A stretch of 64,000 nucleotides of DNA from Paracentrotus lividus. Lineage: Eukaryota > Echinodermata > Echinoidea > Camarodonta > Echinidae. Positions 23,466 to 36,900 of the stretch are shown one piece after another. Under the pieces are notes generated by a model that saw only the letters and a program-made list of their open reading frames with translations, made no database searches and was not told where the DNA came from. The stretch is taken from the NCBI GenBank assembly GCA_940671915.1, contig CALNVZ010003433.1, forward strand, positions 24,438,375-24,502,374, written 5' to 3'. Every line of letters begins with the position of its first letter. Position 1 is the stretch's first letter. Both the position numbers and the translations under genes were made by a program.

Positions 23466-23507
23466 CAGTAGTGGTAGTAGTACCAGTAGTAGAAGTAGTA
23501 GTAGTAT
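23438..23507. repeat. (AGT)n microsatellite
   Basis: Imperfect AGT trinucleotide repeat of about 70 bases, the source of Leu-rich spurious frames on the other strand. Confidence 0.85.
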
Positions 23508-24968
23508 CGTTATCATTACTATATAATGAATGTGTAAAAAAAGGGGGGGAAATGTAACTTCTCTGCTAGAAAAATGCACTATTCGTCTCCCCCTCAAACC
23601 TCACACAGACTCACATTAACTCTCTCTCTCATTTATACCTGTACCCACACCTGCAGGCACACCAAAAACAATAATAAAAAAAAACGTTGACTGTATTGAC
23701 AACTAAATAAAGGTGAAAATTGTTTACTTTTATTTTCATATTATATATAGGCCTACTATATACACATTTTACAAACATAATCATGTCCATTGAACTAATC
23801 AGAGCATGGACCTGAACAAAATTACTTGTATTCATGAAATATATGTTTACATGTTTACATAGGGTCTCTGAGATATTCAATGCTGTTTTGGATTACTGGT
23901 GTAAGAGTTTATTAAACTGAACATGTAGCACCCAACGGCCAGTCTGTGTCAAGTCTGTTTACATATGTGTGTGCATTCCATTCCAATAACCATGGCTGCT
24001 GGTGATTTTATGGTAAACCATCTTCTTCAGAATCTTTAATCAGTACCTGAAAAGTTATTTTGACTAAATTGTACATTTTCACTGTTCTATCTTTACATAA
24101 ATTATTATGAAACGTCAGTGACCCTCTAAGTAGTAAGTTATTTGAATACATGTAAGTATCTAGTGCAACATGTCCAACATTTAGACCAATCACCAATGAG
24201 TATCCATATACTTTATTTCATAATTATTATTTGATAAAACATTCTGGAATCGCTTGTACATGTACAAGTTATATTGTCTTTTGAAGTGAAAAAAAGTATT
24301 GTATAATAAACAAAGTCTCCTCTGTTTTTTGTTTATGTCATCTATCAATCATGATTTCAGTACAATCATAGCCTCAGCTTTAGCTGCAGCGAGCTTTAAA
24401 ACGCACATTGTATATTCCTCTGATTCTTTTGATATGTACAATAGCTGCCAGCAGCTGTAAACTAACATTTATATTAAATAGTAAAATATTATCGAGCTGT
24501 AAAATATAGCACCACATATTATCACCATCTCCAGTATCCAGAGAGACCAAAAACCTCTTCAAATGGGTATGCTATCATTTTGGACATAATTCTCCTCTTT
24601 GGTGCATACAATGGTATTTGATGGACAGGTTATCATGTAAAAATATGAAATTCTTTATTGGTGTATAACAAGATAAAAGAAAATACCTTTCAAACTAAGA
24701 TAATACACAATAAGATATGAAACGATTAGTTTAGCACAAGGAATTGAGCACCATTCTAAGAGGTTGCATAATATAGTGCTTATATAACGTTTATCGCCAT
24801 AATTTCTTAAAATAAATAATGAATATAAATACATCTTTACGAATAAATGACAGAACAAACTAATTGTCATGGATTAAATACAGAAAATAGTATAAATATT
24901 GTCTGACAGATGACTGAAGATCCTGGGCCACACTATGAAGATGCCAGAAGGGAGACACCCCACATCAG

Positions 24969-25138
24969 CCTTAAGGCACCTTACCAAAAGATAAAGCTGC
25001 GGCCCCCTGCGTGAACGCCGCACAGCGGGATTATACACCGTTCCCCTATTATTCTTCCATTGACTTAATTGGAGGGGATTAGTACATCCGGTTTTCGTGC
25101 AGAAGGCAGCGGCTTTATCTTTTGGTAAGTCGCCTAAA
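24969..25138. mobile_element. 170-bp foldback MITE
   Basis: The arms pair around TTACCAAAAGATAAAGC and extend to nearly 50 bases each, enclosing about 70 bases. There is no coding capacity. Confidence 0.75.
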
Positions 25139-25392
25139 GTGGACTCTCTTTCATGGCAGAAGATGAATAGGTAGGCCAATAACCACCAGGAGAAGGACAG
25201 TTTTGAAAGACTAGGAAATGGGGCTTAATTACCTGGCTAGAGGCAGAGAATTTAGCAGAAGACCGGAAATGTAGGAAGAGTCCTATTCCTACCCAATGCT
25301 CTGTAAGGAACAGAAGGAGCTAAGTCTAAGTCTTAAACAAAACTGTCTCTTATAATTGGTAAAAATTAATTGATTGATTGATTTTTACTAAC

Positions 25393-25398
25393 TTTATT
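25393..25398 (-). promoter_or_regulatory. Candidate polyadenylation signal, THSD7
   Basis: AATAAA on the minus strand about 340 bases after the THSD7 stop codon. It is one of several AT-rich candidates. Confidence 0.35.
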
Positions 25399-25738
25399 TG
25401 TATTTTTAATGTCATAAAAAGTTTACATAATACCATGATAGTCAATATTGCAAATCTAAATAAATCATGATAGTACAACATAGTTCATCATACTTGTGGC
25501 TTAAAAAAAAAAGAAGAAGACAATTGCGACTGCTTCTCCTACATGCCTCTAAATATTCTTGAAAGAATCCAGTTACTGTCTTTGTCATTCCTGAGCATAC
25601 CGACCTCATTAAAAGCATAGCTGCATTGTTTACTGTGTCTGAAATGGTTCTGAAATCACATAATTTGATTTCTAATAGTTTCTATCTATTCAGCCCTCTG
25701 GTGGACACACCCATGAGGTGCATTCTCCAATGTATATG

Positions 25739-25850
25739 TCAGCATCTTGTTTCTTCAAGCTTGCTTGTTTTAAAACTAGACCGGAATGATCTTCTGTAGT
25801 TGGTCGAGTTTGGTATTGGCTCAAAATGCACCTCTCCTGTATGGTAGTAT
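25739..25850 (-). CDS. THSD7 exon 26: cytoplasmic tail and stop
   Basis: Codes for the 37-residue tail: YYHTGEVHFEPIPNSTNY then RRSFRSSFKTSKLEETRC and TGA. The acceptor phase (2 from exon 25) fixes this frame. A longer open frame in another phase was rejected. The tail has several Tyr and Ser and no recognisable endocytosis motif. Confidence 0.85.
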
Positions 25851-28800
25851 CTGTTGAAGAAACAAAACATGATTTTATTTTGCTTGCACATGTTATGGTA
25901 TATTAATAATACAGTCCATTCCCATTATAACAAGTGTGCATACAAGAAGATTACGCTATAACGAGGCAATGCCTGGACCTGGTTTCAGACATGCATTTGT
26001 TTTCTTTACAAGATCTTGTTAATGCTAGTCACACAGACACGAACGTTTAGTTACGTTTTTGATGTTTTATCCGTATTTCATCTTCTATCATTTCTTAATG
26101 TATTTCTTTGTTTTATTGGATGAACGAAATAATCACTATTTCCACTGCTCACTATGACGGGAAGGCATCCGTGGGGATCCGCAGAATTTTTTTTTTTTTA
26201 TGCAACGTCGGACGTAACTCAATGTGAGTGTCTGAGTGACTGTAGCATTAATTAAGTTAACTGACTTGGTTCTGAGAACCTCATTATAATGGGAATGGAA
26301 TGTATACAGAAAAGTCAGTTGGTTTTTACCCATTGGTCCTGAAAAAAAACTCCAAAAAAGTACATGTAGGAGACCTATGCATGCTGTATAACAATATTCT
26401 TCAAATGTTTGAACTGACAACAGCCTGAAATTAAGCTAAAGCCCAGAAATATATTTATATACATGTAGATATGGGCAAAAAATAAGTTGGTCAAATCCTG
26501 CAGAATAGTAGTCTGCCACTTGCCTAGAAAGCTCAAAGATCACCATGAAAGCAAGTCCAACTGGCAAGATATGACCAGTGGGGTGTAACACAAAGACTTA
26601 CGATTGATTAAAAGTTACGATAGATTTTTTTTAGTTAGCCTCATCATCCACAGGATGCTTCGAAGTTGATGATCTTAATCCTAACCTTAGCACTAACCCT
26701 ACTCTTAATCATATCAAAATCTTAATCCACAACTGTACCTGGTTTCCAAATGAGGCTACCAAGAAAAAATAAATCGTAACTTTTTATCAAGCATAAGTCT
26801 TTGTGTTACATCCTACAAGTGTCATAAGGTCTTGATAAATATTATTTCTATAATATTGAATAACTTACCTATAAACCAATGCACCACATAGAATAGCTGC
26901 TAGTATAATCATCCCCATACACACAGCACCAACCACCCATTTCCATGTACCTAAGTAGAAAGAAGATCAAGACGAAATAAGTATTATATATTCATATAGA
27001 ATCACCTGTATCTATGTGGAATTATTATCATACTTCAGAACATTTTGATGGTCTTACAATAAATACCAGCCTTCATAATGCCAAATTCATGAGCTATTCC
27101 ACACATCCATACCACAAATATGTTACAAGGTAAAAAAGGATTCAGTTATTGCCTCCAAAATATCCTGTGTTCTAATGTAAAACCCACTACACTATGTTAA
27201 TTTACAAATATACTGTCAATAGTTTTGTCAAAAGGGATATTTGGGTAGGCATTCCATTTTTTTTTTTGCCATCAAGAAGGTCATCATATATTGACCATAG
27301 GGGTAGCTTTCAGCTGGTCAATCGGGTCAGTCATCCATCAAGATTTTTGTTTTTTTCTTCCTCTTTTTTATTTGGGGGGGGGGGGCTGGGGGCATCCCCC
27401 TCCTATCATATATTTTATGACAATAATTATACATCATATCGAGGGCTAAAAACCAGAACTACTTATGACAATTTTTGTCGAAATTCAATCAAGCCACCAA
27501 ATTCCTGTATATTCATGTGTGTTTGTGTGCCAGAACTGTCCTAGACAGTTCTGGAAATCCATGTCTTGTGAGGATATATGCAGTTGTGACAGACAAATGT
27601 CAATTAATATATAGAATTTGGGTTGAATTAAAAAATGAACTGAGACAGTTTTGTTTTGAAGCCCTTGATATAGCATAGTACTATATAATAATAATGTCTT
27701 GTATGTAATATAAAGTACGGTAAACTGATATCTCACCTCTCTTAGCCTGGTAGGGGCTTGTGTCTGAATCATTTCCATCTGTATCTACTCCTCCAGGAGT
27801 GGTAGAATCAGGGACATGAATAGGAATACATTTCAACATACCTGAAAATAAAATACAATAATAATTATATGAATGAACCCTTTCTTGCATGGAAAGATAT
27901 GATCAATCAAGCAAATTAATGTCATTTTTATACCTTACTGTGATCATTGAAGCATAACTGGTAATACGTCAATGATTCTGGTTCGATCATTAAGGTTTTA
28001 AATCGAGTACATAATATGCTTTAATTTGATATATAATTCATAGTATCTTAATTGGCATTACTAATTTTATAAACATTTTTTTGAAGAATACATTTCAAGT
28101 GAAAATTTCCTCCATTGGATTTGTACAGGGGTTATAGACAAGAATCAATATCTAAATTTCAATTCCTCTGAAAATGAACAAAATCGACTGAAATATAATG
28201 AAATGTGTATCAAAGGAAGAATATCATGTCATCTACAAAAAATCAGAATCACCAAGTCATGATCAAGTTATGCTTCAGTGATTAAAGAAAGGTAAGAAAA
28301 TGACATAACTTGCGTAATTGATCATATCTGTTTATGCATGAATGACCATGATTCCTAAAGTTGATTAAATCAGAGGCTATAGTCTTGTCTTGAATTTGAT
28401 ATATAATTTGATTAATGTTAAACACACATCTTGCGTATAAAGAACCAAACTGAAATTTTTAATTTGAATAACAGTACTCATACCATGGGGGTTGAATAAA
28501 TCTGCATGCAACTGTATATGCTGTAAATATATTGTCAATATAAGTTTTATTTAAAAAACGTCTATATAGATTTATTCCTTTATCAAGAACCATGGAACAA
28601 AGAAGGAATGTACAGGAGAGCAGCTTGCAAGTGACGTTACAAAATCAACACCTTGTGCATTCATAACTTTTGTTTTTCTGCCTCTTTAAAAACCAATTAA
28701 ATTCTAGGGTGGAATTCTCCTTTCATAAAACTTGGAACACAAACATGATCATTAATCACTATCCAGACAGATTTACTTACCATCTATGGAATAATACTCT

Positions 28801-31800
28801 GGTCTGCATGTACATTCCCTGTCCTTACTGCACATAGTGTGTGGGAATGGACAATGAGCATCTACTATACAACCAACAGCAGGGTAACATGTCCTTCCAT
28901 TACCTACAATGTAAAACAGACACACATGATGACGATTACGGTTTTAAAGTAGGATAGTAGTAGGCCTACATGTATGCCTCACAATAAATTACACACTTTC
29001 TGCAAAATGCCATAATATTCTAAATACATGTAAATCATCTCACTGATTACTTAGGAGTTATTAATAATAATGCCTTTTTAAGTTTTCGGCAATGTTTTTA
29101 GGTAGCGTAGACAGCCTTCTTCCCTCTCGCAAAGGGTGACTGACGTGCATCCTTCAAAATACAGATTCTCTCTCTCTGTCCATTTCCCTCCATCTCCAGA
29201 ACCATCTTCACTCAATCCTACTCAAGAACTTTCTATTCTGGCTCTTTTCTTCAATGACAATTTTGGCCTTTCTCTCTCTCTTTCTCCATTCACTTCCAGA
29301 CTCCACACTTTACTTGCAACTCTCTACCCATATCTTCCTAAAGTTTTATAACATGCCCACTCTCCATCTTTAACTACTTTTTCTCACCACCTCACACTAC
29401 AAATTACACTCTCCTTCATCCGTATCTTCTCGTTCAATTCCCTATTTCTAATCCTATCAAATATACAGGAAATGAACTAAACTGTCAAATCATTATTATT
29501 ATTATTATTATTTTCTTATTTGGAAACAATAGAGCAATTCCAGAACTCACCTAAGAAGCCTGAAGCACATTGACAGACCCCATCATCACAGTAGCTTCCT
29601 AGAGATGTACAGTCTGGAGAACAGTCGAGCGATGAAGCGGGTTTATTGGTCTCATCACAACCTCCTTCAACAACCATAGCACTCATATCTGGACCTAAAA
29701 TTAATAAAGATGAGCTCCAGTTATGCAGAGTTACGTAATGTGGCAGTCACATGTGCACAAGACAGCACATATTAAAATACGCAACGAATGCACATTGTTG
29801 GGAAAGCGAATGTTGGCCATGCGTCGTACATGTACATGTGACTGCGCCGTAAGCGTTTCTTGTTGGAACCGCTTCTCTTAGAAGAATAAGACACAATTTT
29901 TATTTGTTCACAACTTCCCAAACAATCTCATAATGAAGAGACTTCATTGGTTCTATTGACATTGCACCTCTAGACCTAAATCCAGTGATAGGAAAATCTT
30001 TGATTTTGTGGGGTTCCCCAAGGATGTCTTTTTAAACCACTTCTTTTCAAATCAACAGATAATATAGTCTGAACAGCATCGTTGGTACACAACCCCAAAC
30101 AAGCTTTCTCTAAACCACTTTCTATGACATATGAGACTACACCCTATTAGTATCCTTTTGCACATAATAAAACAAAGCTCTAATTATTACATGGGTTAAT
30201 TAATTTTCTTGATAAATAATCTCTGTAAATGTCTATGTGCTCACCTTGTGTTTCACACCAAACTTTCCTACTTCTTGTTGTTGTATTCCATTGTCCAATT
30301 CCCCATCTGAAGAAAGGACAAGTGGCTCCATTTGCAGGACAAGATCTGTAGAATAATGTCATAAGTGTTAGATGTGATGCATATCGATCTCATAACCTAG
30401 GCTTAGCCTGCTAAAGCACCACTATATAGACTTCCTAAAAATCCCCAGCCACTTGTGTTTCAGTTTATAACCTAGCAAAATTCAGCCTTATTAACCCCCA
30501 GATGTTCTCTTTCCACCTCATTTTTTGTCTAATACTCCCAGTACTGTGCAATGCAGAATGGTTTGCAAGGTCAGGGTGGTGTTTCACCAAGTTGTTCGTA
30601 AAGTTACGAATGACTTTAAGAACAGCTGGAACATGCTCTTGGGTGCTATACTAATCACATTCTCAATCATTTAACACAAGAACTGATCACCAGTCATTCA
30701 TAAAGTTGTTTGTAACCTACAAATGACAGGGTGAAACACCACCCAGCTGAGCTTATCTAATGTCCATCCCGTTATTGATGAAAAAATGATGTAAATGGAT
30801 TGGTGGTACAAGTGCAAGCAATCCCTGAATACAAATTTGCTTGTGCTATAAGGTTTATTATTTCTAATATTTTGGGGTGCTTTATTTCATTCAAACATCT
30901 TTGGGAAATAAATAATTCACTGCTTACCTGGAATCTATAAGGTTTGTAGTACATGGTTTTCCCCCAGGTACAGGCTGACTGGTGACAACTCTCCCCCTTG
31001 TCTCCTGCCCATTAAGACTGGAGTTGAAGCAGTTAGCAGTGCAAGATGTGTATTGCGACCACTCTGATACCTAACAAGAAAGTAAAAAATATACACATAA
31101 ATTTTTATTCATAATGCTCCAAATGTCCGAAACGGATATTTATTTTTCCCCTTTTCTCGTGGGCCCGGCAGCCGCTGAGTAGCGCCAGAAGGACATTGCT
31201 CTATCCCCTTCTTGTTGAACGCCAAACAGTGAAACAGCAACTACCATTTTTAACGTCTTTTGGTATGACGCGGCCGGGGCTCGAACCCATGACCTCCCGA
31301 TTATGAGGCGGACGCTCTATCCACTGAGCCAACACACCGGTTCTCACATGGTTTTCCTCCAGGGACTGGCTGACTGGTGACAACTCTTCCCCTTGTCTCT
31401 TGCCCATTAAGACTGGAGTTGAAGCAGTTAGCAGTTAATGAAAAACTATATGTACTCATTTGTTTGTTGGATGTTTTTTTGTACTGTTTTGTTTTGTTTT
31501 TGAAGGGGTTGATTATTTTTTTTTGTAAGAAAGAAAGGTAAGCCTTATGGGGTATGCCATTAATTTTAATTAGAAACATAGATTTCATATAGCAGGTAAA
31601 GTACATGACTTCTATCATAAAACTTGTGAATGTAAATGACAATAACCCAATTACTTAGTCCCATGAGCAAAAATGTTTTATAAACATCGAGAAAGTATAT
31701 AACTATTTCAAACAATGAATACATACACGATCTCTTGCTCATTTATGTGTACTAATCAAAAGAGGATACATGCATTTGAAGTAAGTAAAAATTTCATCTT

Positions 31801-33927
31801 TACCACACAATCTCCAGGACAAAATGTGGTACACTGGCGAGAAGTGGCTAGATCCAACGAAGACCGGTTGAAAGTGGATCCAAGCTGGTTGAAACTACCT
31901 TCATTCATGGCTTCACATCAAATGGAAAGAGAAACATGGACATTTAATAAGGGGGGATTCTATCAATTTATATTCTTGCACTGTGGAATTACATTTAGAG
32001 GTGCAGCAAATTGCCAACAAATATGTATTGGCCTGCAAAATCCTTTAATTCTAAAAACAACAATTTACCTGCCATGCAATGAAAGGATTCTGAAAAGAAA
32101 TTTTAATTTTGATGATTAATATCAATTGTGAATTTTATCTATATATTCCATTATAATGGACCACTCACTCATTCACTCGCCTTAAGCTCACTTGCCTAAT
32201 GTATATATTACCAATCAACAGACAAGTTGTATTGATCTTCACATTTGCTCATCATCTTTGGTCTTTAATAACATGTTATAAATGAACATTGCTATTTCTT
32301 GATCATCTGTGATGAACAAGTTTACAACAAATAAATGTAAACAATCCTTTTAAGCGGAAAATATACAACACTGTGATTAGATATTTATTATGAAAATCTC
32401 TTCAGATGCCAAAGAAAGTGCCTAAAGTTAACCCTAAGCTGGAGCATAATGCACAGAAAGCTACACTTACCATTGAGATAGCAGTACTCCCAGTCCACAG
32501 TCAAACCATCACTGCGCTGACATTCAACCCGCCTCGTCTCATGGCCGACTCCGCAACCAGCTTTGCTATCAAATTGGCAATCCCCCCAGTCTCCTCGATA
32601 CCACTGGTATGTGAAGCATGGCATGGTGTTACAGGGCCGTGTCTGGAATGAAATCAATGAGCGAAAGTTTGTCACATTGGGGGAACAGACAGGTGTTCTC
32701 GTCTAAGATGTAGGTTCAGGGTTAGGGTTGCAATAGGGTTTTATGACCTTTTTCTTGACAAATCAAATCAACCTGATAATACTAGCAGTCACTTGAACAT
32801 TTCTCTAAATTTTCAATCTCATTCTGTAAAACTCAATCTTTGAAATACTTGCCACCATACCAAAAGAGAGTAGGATTTTCAAGGTGCCAAGTTTGGGGTG
32901 GACATACAAATGTATCTTTTAATGGAAATATCGGTCTCTATCTATATTGCAAATCTATCATTTCAGCCATTTATTATTAGGTGTAGTTATTGGCCCGTAT
33001 TTTCAAAGGTGTCCTAATTTAAGCCATAGCTTAAATCTGTGGTTTAAGTACATGTATTGGTAGCAAAATGTGAAACAATCTCGAACAATAGATGTCCGAC
33101 TTATCAGAATTGTTTACTTCTGAAACTATTAAATACAGTTTTTTCCCTAACCATTAAAGCATGATTCCAGAATCCAGTAAACAGGTAAGGAACAAAACAA
33201 GGTAGGTAGACAGATTATATCTCATTTTGCCACCCATAGTTTAACCACAGATTTAAACAATGGCTTAACTTCGGTCACCTTTTTAAAAATTGGCCATTAG
33301 CCCAATGGGTGTACCTCATTCAGACTATGTGCATCCTGGCACCTACGTCCATTCCCTGATGAGTGCGTGACGATCTTCCTCGTTCTGAATGTGATCCCGT
33401 CAGTTCCGCAGGATGCACTGCACAGTGACCACGGTGTGAAGGCACCAAGCTGGCAATCTACTGGGCATTCTACCATGCATGTCTCATGCGTCGTGATGTT
33501 CTCATGTTGGCAAAGGCTCATTGAAACGGGAACATCAGCTGCATTGACACAGTTTAAGGTCTGGAATCTTGTTCCTAGAAGACAAACATAGTACACAATA
33601 ATACTGCTGATGATAACAATGAATCAATTGAAGATGGCAAGGAAAATCTGAAACATTGCATACAATGATAATGATGATGGTGATGGCAATGTTGATGGTA
33701 ATAAATAATGATGGTCATGACAATGATAGTGTTGCTGTTGATGATGAAGATAATGTTGATATTGATGATGATGATGATACGGACGTTGATGATGATGATG
33801 ATGATGGAGATGATGACAATGATGGTGATCCTGATGATGACAGTGATGATGTTGGGGGAAAAGATGTTGATGATGATTTTGGTGGTGGTGATGATGATGA
33901 TGAAGATGATGATGATGTTTATATTGG

Positions 33928-33958
<31 letters not shown>

Positions 33959-36900
33959 GCTGAAGTGAAGATGATAGAATTAACTATGAAACAATTATCT
34001 CTCCTGCATTGTGTGGTAAATGTGAAATAATAACTAGCAGCCACATCCATCACTCCTCCTACAAAAAAAACAAAAAAAAAAACCAGACTGGTTACCTCTT
34101 CCACACTCTCCCTGAATGGGCCTGCATGTACTCCAATCTCCGGTGGCCAGCCTAAACACAGATGCCAAGCAGTCAGCCTGAGAACATGCCACAGTCTCTC
34201 TGATAGGGGTGCATGGTTGAAGCTCAGCATCAGGTCTGATCACAATCCTGCTACGAGATTTCTTGGTGTTTGGACATGGTAGACTGCAGCTTGTAAAGGC
34301 AGACCATTCACTGTATACACACTCACCTGTATAGGACAAGATGGAGATATATGACTTTTAGCAATTTTAATTATACATTCCATTCATTTTATAATGAGAT
34401 GCTTGGGACCAAGCCTAGTACTTTGTTGTATCTATGCTTGTTACAATAGGAATGGACTGTATTTATTTATCAAAAGATTCAGGGCTGTCCATTCAAGATC
34501 CCCAATCAAAATATTTTATCAACTTTATATTACATGCAATAAATATGCAATAGCTGAAAACTAAAAGAAAGATACAAACAACATTTTTGATACCATCCGT
34601 CTTCCTCTCTCCTGTTTACAATCTACCACTTGTTCAAATAACATCTTCTTAAATCCTCTTGCTCTTATCACATGGCCAACATACATAAGTTATCTCTTTT
34701 GTAGCATATTCATACCTTTCTTGTTCCCATTTTTGCTCTGTTCAGGACTTCTTTGTTGCTTAGTGTCATCAACCAACTGATTCACAGCATTTACCAGAAG
34801 TACCACATTTCAAATGATTCCAATTTCCAAATTAACAAAACAGACAGGTTTAAGGTTAGGAAGTGCTTGTACTCAGGGTAACTGTCCTATGGGGTAGTTG
34901 ACATGGGGGATTTGTCCTGGGGTTGATTGGGAATAGTTGTTCCCAAATCTAGTACTACATGTAGCTACATGTAGATGACACCGAGGAAGTACATATACCT
35001 TGGCATGGTAGATGGCAAGGTTGGCTCAGGGCTGGTTTAGGTTTTCTCTGCTGACATATTACTTCATTCTCAATTCCAACTGGACAGCTGACAGTCCTAG
35101 ACTGAGTTCCTGCTCCACAGTTGGTCTTTAGATTCGTTGGTAGACATGGGGTCCACTAAAACAGAACAGAGAAACATTGTAATTGTAACATATTACAGAG
35201 GCACGATCATGGCTATTACAGATGTTCGTCTCATGACAGGGAGATCAATGCATTGGTGCTCTTTTGATATGACATTAAGTCCCATTAATAAAACTTACAC
35301 TTTAAATCCATAGGTTCCCCTCATTACTTACTTTTTGTTTCCGTCAAGTAAAATAAAACAATCAATTTATTTTAAAAAACACATGTCACATAACATTGAC
35401 ATTTTGCCTAGTGAAGTCCTTTGGAAGTATATTGTACAAAATGCAATTAACACATTGGTTCGTCTGGATGCTTGTATCCTTGTTCTTGTTACATGAATAC
35501 AAACACACAATCCTAAAGATACATTTCAAGGCTCTCGAATATGGAAGAGTTAACAGAAGAACCTAGGAACTTTTCCAGCTGCCATTTTCATTTCATGATT
35601 TATGTGCTTTCATCACGACTTAAACAGAGTTCTCACAGTCTCGTGAAGTGGATTGTTTCAGGAGAGGACATTCCAAGAAGAAATGCAAAATAAATCTTCA
35701 AATCATTTCAAGCCAGTTGTCTCTTACCTCAGACATATCCCATTCGATTTGTTCACAGGACCTCTCAAAGCACATCTGTGTATCTGTCAATAGAGGGCAG
35801 GCTCTCCCACCTTGAATAGGGTTGATCGTAATTGTCCTTGATCTTGTTCTCTCACCTAAAAAAAAAATGAAAGTCAGAAAAACTATGTCAAACCCAATAC
35901 TACATAAACTATACATGTGTCTAAGAGTAAAGTTATTAAAGGGATTCAGAAACTTCCCAAAACAAATGCGAAAGTGACCAAATTGAGTAAAATCCTATTG
36001 CTCTGACTTTAAAAAGAAATTACTGAAGGTTTTAGAGCAAAAGAAAGTCAATTACTGTAACAGTGAGAACAAACGAGGCTAAGTCTACGGCCATGCACAA
36101 TCAAATTACCACCACTCTGTCGTGAGCTTCAGTAGACAGGAAATGGATATGAAATCACAGATATCTTGATTGTAAAGCAAGAAATTGGCTTGTGAATTTC
36201 AAGAGATTGCAGACTGACCTTTATGTTTATAACCATGTTGGCAACATGAGGTATTTCGATAAACTAAAATTTGAATTATCCTTCTATGTTAATGCTCCCT
36301 GCTGAAACCACTTTGCAGAATGTATACAGCCAGGAAAAAGCAGGGAATGAGATAGATCTACCTTGACCACAAGCCTGCGAGTATGATGTCCAGTTTGACC
36401 TGTGGGTGACCTCAAAATCAATGGAACACTGGATCATATACATGGAACATGATATCTTTATTAGATAGACCTACCTTGACCACATGCCTGTGAGCATGAT
36501 GTCCAGTTTGACCACTGGGTGACCTCACAATCAATGGAACACTGGACCTTGCAGGATCGGTCTTCAGTAGGACCAGTCTGAGAAGGACGTACCGACCCAC
36601 AAAAGAGATCAGCTACTTGCATGTTATCATCTCTGAGACAGATGGCTGCTCTACTCTGCTTTCCATTACCGCACTTTAAACCTGTGCCAATGCAAAGTCA
36701 AGATCTTAAAAATGGGGCAGTGTTTGTTAAATGAAAAATATAAGCTTTAAAAGTCTGAATTTAGGTTGAGACAGAATGAATTTTATAAAATGAAACACAT
36801 GGCTATTAAAATGAGATTGAAAAATCATTATAAATGTGTATAATATTACTATAAAACTGTCTATATCAACAGTGAGGGTCTCTGCAAATAAGCTATAATT

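Larger units (their letters stand above)
22090..24968. other. Intergenic DNA between convergent genes
   Basis: No coding family was recognised. Simple repeats are a T run near 22530, a 34-base A run at 22608-22641, C and G runs near 22770-22807 and an (AGT)n array at 23438-23507. Confidence 0.5.

Noticed and set aside
25688..25850. Alternative frame in the last THSD7 exon ending at a TGA near 25688
   Set aside because: It is open and has an Asp-Ala-Asp resembling the vertebrate C-terminus, but the phase from the transmembrane exon does not lead into it.
31260..31340. A tRNA gene on the minus strand
   Set aside because: A and B boxes are present but the sequence runs on into a SINE body shared with 21859-22046, so it is a tRNA-derived SINE.
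31715..32119. 134-codon plus-strand frame over exon 19
   Set aside because: It is the antisense of a THSD7 exon and has no family resemblance.
32406..32651. 81-codon plus-strand frame over exon 18
   Set aside because: Antisense shadow of THSD7 exon 18.
33656..34030. Asp-rich 124-codon frame on the plus strand
   Set aside because: It is a reading of the GAT trinucleotide array in a THSD7 intron, with no other coding evidence.
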